Origin: an uncultured Micrococcales bacterium
Lineage (GTDB): Bacteria; Actinomycetota; Actinomycetes; S36-B12; UBA10799
Reading direction: 5' to 3'
DNA length: 7,982 bases
Assembly (NCBI GenBank): GCA_937952095.1
Contig: CALFYG010000298.1
Location: 1 to 7,982, forward strand
Part shown: piece after piece, positions 6,132 to 7,982 of the stretch
How positions within the stretch are numbered: position 1 is the first letter of the stretch
Layout of the letters: the number at the start of each line of letters is the position of its first letter
Position numbers and translations under genes: made by a program
The notes under the pieces: generated by a model
What the model was told of the DNA's origin: nothing
The model's input: only the letters and a program-made list of their open reading frames with translations
Databases searched by the model: none

Positions 6132-7466
6132 ATGACCACGCGCATGCCGCACTTCCCCGACGGGTTCGCCTGGGGAACCGCGACCTCGTCCTACCAGATC
6201 GAGGGCTCCCCGGACGCGGACGGAAAGGGCATGTCGATCTGGGACACCTTCGCCCACACGCCCGGCAAGATCGCCAACGGCGAGACCGGCGATGTCGCCT
6301 GTGACCACTACCGCAGGTGGCCCGAGGACCTCGACCTGCTCCCACAGGTGGGCTGCAACGCCTACCGCTTCTCACTGTCCTGGCCACGCATCCTCCCGGA
6401 AGGCACCGGCCGGGTGGAGCCGCGGGGCCTCGACTTCTACGACCGCCTCGTCGACGGTCTGCTCGCCCGGGGCATCGCGGCGTTCCCGACGCTGTACCAC
6501 TGGGACCTGCCGCAGGCGCTGCAGGATGCCGGGGGCTGGTACGAGCGGAGCACGGCGGAAGCCTTCGCCGAGTACGCACAGGTGGTCGCCAAGCGGATCG
6601 GGGACCGGGCCAGCGCCTTCATCACCTTGAACGAACCGGGGATCCACACCTCGCTCGGGCACGTTCTGGGGGTGCACGCTCCCGGTCTGACCGATCTCGA
6701 ACGGGCCTACTGGGTGATCCACCACCAACTGGTGGGCCACGGGCTCGCGGTGCGGGCGATCCACGACACCGCCAACAAGCCCGCAGGACTGACCAACAAC
6801 CTGTCCCCCATCCTCGCCGCCGACACACTGTCCCGCGATGACATCCTCGCCGCCGACCGGATGGACCTGCTGTTCAACCGGCAGTACCTCGATCCGGTGC
6901 TGCTCGGCCGCAATCCGGCCGACGTCGAGGAGATCTACGGCCCCACTGCGCTCGAGGTCGTCCGCGACGGCGACCTGGAGATCATCGGCACACACATGGA
7001 CTTCCTGGGGGTCAACTACTACAACCCGCAGTGGGTCAAGGCTGCGGCTCCCGACAACCCACTCGGGTTCGATCTGGCCGATCCTCCCGCCGATCTGCCG
7101 CGCTCCGCCTTCGGCTGGCCTGTGGTTCCTGCGAGCTTCACGGATCTGCTGCTGCGCCTGCGGGCGGACTACACGCGTGCCCTGCCGCCGATCTACGTCC
7201 TGGAGAACGGCACCTCCTGGCCGGATGTGCACGACCGGTTCCGCATCGACTATCTCGACGCGCACGTGCGGGCGGTCGCCGATGCGATGGCCGAAGGGGT
7301 CGACATCCGCGGGTACTTCTGCTGGTCACTGATGGACAACTTCGAATGGGCCGAAGGGATGTCGCAGCGGTTCGGCCTCGTGCACGTGGACTTCGCGACC
7401 CAGCAGCGCACCATCCGTGACTCCGGTCGCTGGTTCGCGGAACTGACAGCCGGCCGCCTGGGCTGA
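6132..7466 (+). CDS. Glycoside hydrolase family 1 beta-glucosidase/beta-glycosidase
   Basis: Retaining beta-glycosidase that releases terminal glucose, or a related sugar, from beta-linked oligosaccharides such as cellobiose. Its 444 residues match the usual bacterial GH1 length. The N-terminal signature FPDGFAWGTATSSYQIEG spans residues 8-25. HWDLP (123-127), acid/base Glu168 in TLNEP, nucleophile Glu358 in VLENG, and the substrate-binding run WSLMDNFEWAEG (398-409, with Glu405 and Trp406) complete the active site. There is no signal peptide, so it acts in the cytoplasm on imported or recycled sugars. The ATG at 6132 was chosen because the frame upstream runs through the repeat array; ATG 6144 is an alternative that keeps the conserved start. 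The only Shine-Dalgarno-like run, GGGAG at 6105-6109, is too far away, so initiation is weak or leaderless. It may be regulated through the adjacent array. Exact substrate is not readable. Confidence 0.95.
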   Translation: MTTRMPHFPDGFAWGTATSSYQIEGSPDADGKGMSIWDTFAHTPGKIANGETGDVACDHYRRWPEDLDLLPQVGCNAYRFSLSWPRILPEGTGRVEPRGLDFYDRLVDGLLARGIAAFPTLYHWDLPQALQDAGGWYERSTAEAFAEYAQVVAKRIGDRASAFITLNEPGIHTSLGHVLGVHAPGLTDLERAYWVIHHQLVGHGLAVRAIHDTANKPAGLTNNLSPILAADTLSRDDILAADRMDLLFNRQYLDPVLLGRNPADVEEIYGPTALEVVRDGDLEIIGTHMDFLGVNYYNPQWVKAAAPDNPLGFDLADPPADLPRSAFGWPVVPASFTDLLLRLRADYTRALPPIYVLENGTSWPDVHDRFRIDYLDAHVRAVADAMAEGVDIRGYFCWSLMDNFEWAEGMSQRFGLVHVDFATQQRTIRDSGRWFAELTAGRLG

Positions 7467-7485
7467 CCGGCTGGAACCACACATG

Positions 7486-7522
7486 AAGAGGACCCCGGCT
7501 CTGGCGGAACCGGGGTCCTCTT
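7486..7522. terminator. Bidirectional hairpin terminator
   Basis: A perfect 13-bp stem, AAGAGGACCCCGG (7486-7498) with CCGGGGTCCTCTT (7510-7522), has an 11-base loop and starts 20 bases after the GH1 stop. A short T run lies at the 3' end of the stem on the plus strand, and by symmetry also on the minus strand. It can serve both the GH1 gene and the convergent minus-strand gene. Confidence 0.85.
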
Positions 7523-7526
7523 GGTG

Positions 7527-7552
7527 ACTTCCCGAGGGAGGCGACGGGAAGT
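7527..7552 (-). terminator. Second, weaker hairpin after the small minus-strand gene
   Basis: ACTTCCCG (7527-7534) and CGGGAAGT (7545-7552) form an 8-bp perfect stem with a 10-base loop. It starts 4 bases after the stop codon of the 107-residue gene when read on the minus strand. It has no T tail, so it may be an accessory stem in front of the stronger terminator. Confidence 0.45.
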
Positions 7553-7556
7553 GTGC

Positions 7557-7880
7557 TTACAGCAGGCGGAACACCAGCGATCTCGCCTGCAGTGACAGTT
7601 GGGCTGCGGTCTCACCGTTGGATCCATGCATCTCGTCGAGGACTGCGATCAACTCCACGAGGTCGGGGGGTGCGTCGGAGTAACGGCCCCTGGCGTACGG
7701 CAGGAACTCCGCACCCAGCCACGCGATCAAACGTTGGCACTCAGGGACACCCGTGTACCCGTCGTCGACGGCGCTCACGACCTCCAAGACCAGTCGGTCG
7801 GCGGTCTCGTTCATCCCTTCGCGTTCGGGTGATACGACCACCCGCGGAGCCGGGACTCCGATCGTCTTCTCAATCACCAT
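7557..7880 (-). CDS. Hypothetical protein, 107 residues
   Basis: I do not recognise this protein. It is small and acidic, has no signal peptide or membrane segment, and looks mostly alpha-helical after an N-terminal strand (MVIEKTIGVPAPRVVV). Helix-like stretches include ETADRLVLEVVSAVDD (25-40), VPECQRLIAWLGAEFL (45-60), PDLVELIAVLDEMHG (72-86) and a leucine-rich C-terminus, TAAQLSLQARSLVFRLL (91-107). It has one cysteine (Cys48). The ATG at 7880 was preferred over an upstream ATG at 7943 because GGGAGG sits 8 bases before it, the best ribosome binding site in the window. It converges on the GH1 gene and is separated from it by two hairpins, so it is a separate transcription unit. The helical pattern would suit a small dimeric or adaptor protein, but no function can be assigned. 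Confidence 0.8.
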   Translation of the reverse strand: MVIEKTIGVPAPRVVVSPEREGMNETADRLVLEVVSAVDDGYTGVPECQRLIAWLGAEFLPYARGRYSDAPPDLVELIAVLDEMHGSNGETAAQLSLQARSLVFRLL

Positions 7881-7885
7881 GGTGG

Positions 7886-7894
7886 CCACCTCCC
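7886..7894 (-). promoter_or_regulatory. Strong ribosome binding site of the 107-residue gene
   Basis: On the minus strand this reads GGGAGGTGG. Its GGGAGG core ends 8 bases before ATG 7880, an ideal distance. It decides the start codon against the longer in-frame reading from 7943. Confidence 0.8.
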
Positions 7895-7982
7895 GAACGT
7901 TGTAATCAAATCGTGACCTTTGTTGTGTGCCCATTCTGCGCACACCGAGTGGCGGCTGTCCACCCCCAATTCCGCCGATCGC
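7895..7982 (-). promoter_or_regulatory. Upstream region of the 107-residue gene, likely promoter
   Basis: The stretch at about 7896-7928 is noticeably more AT-rich than its surroundings and contains GATTTGATTACAAC on the minus strand, which could include a -10 element. A 6-bp inverted repeat (GTGTGC at 7925-7930, GCACAC at 7940-7945, 9-base spacer) lies just upstream. No convincing -35 hexamer is seen, and the window ends before any further gene. Confidence 0.3.

Noticed and set aside
6372..7265. 297-codon minus-strand open frame opposite the GH1 gene
   Set aside because: Fully antisense to a conserved enzyme, with low-complexity composition and no recognisable family.
7447..7473. 7-bp inverted repeat (CAGCCGG/CCGGCTG) spanning the GH1 stop codon
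   Set aside because: Short stem with a 13-base loop, readily explained by GC-rich composition, and a much stronger terminator follows.
7881..7943. Longer start for the 107-residue gene at 7943
   Set aside because: The extension would translate through the strong ribosome binding site of the ATG at 7880.

Overview
This window is GC-rich DNA (by eye about two thirds G+C) with GTG as well as ATG starts, and it begins with the 3' end of a GroEL2-type chaperonin ending in GGMDF. Together these suggest a high-GC actinobacterium. Genus cannot be fixed from the sequence alone.

Layout: (1) 3-554, + strand: the last 183 codons of groEL, followed by a strong hairpin terminator. (2) 555-678: a convergent intergenic gap packed with three hairpins, one of which carries a repeat found again further on. 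(3) 679-2091, - strand: a non-hydrolysing UDP-GlcNAc 2-epimerase (WecB/MnaA type). (4) 2147-5946, + strand, divergent from wecB: a compact cluster of three genes. The first encodes a secreted concanavalin-like beta-sandwich protein. The second encodes a BcsB-like exported protein with a C-terminal membrane anchor. The third encodes a BcsA-like processive family 2 glycosyltransferase with D, DxD, TED and QxxRW motifs and several membrane segments, but no PilZ domain. (5) 5947-6131: an intergenic gap holding a dyad-symmetric array of four 16-bp units spaced 31/30/31 bp. (6) 6132-7466, + strand: a cytoplasmic GH1 beta-glycosidase. (7) 7467-7556: two hairpins, the first a likely bidirectional terminator. 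(8) 7557-7880, - strand: a 107-residue protein of unknown function with an excellent ribosome binding site.

How the genes may work together: the glycosyltransferase and the BcsB-like protein look like the catalytic and extracytoplasmic halves of a synthase that polymerises a sugar nucleotide and extrudes the chain through one membrane. The secreted beta-sandwich protein probably acts on or binds the emerging glycan. The epimerase interconverts UDP-GlcNAc and UDP-ManNAc, so the polymer could be built from an N-acetylhexosamine; this is inference from proximity. The GH1 enzyme may be part of the locus or a separate sugar-utilisation gene, because the repeat array lies between them.

The points most worth a second look are the actinobacterial BcsA/BcsB-like synthase without PilZ, BcsC or a GH8 partner, and the evenly phased palindromic array whose half-sites recur beside the other end of the locus.
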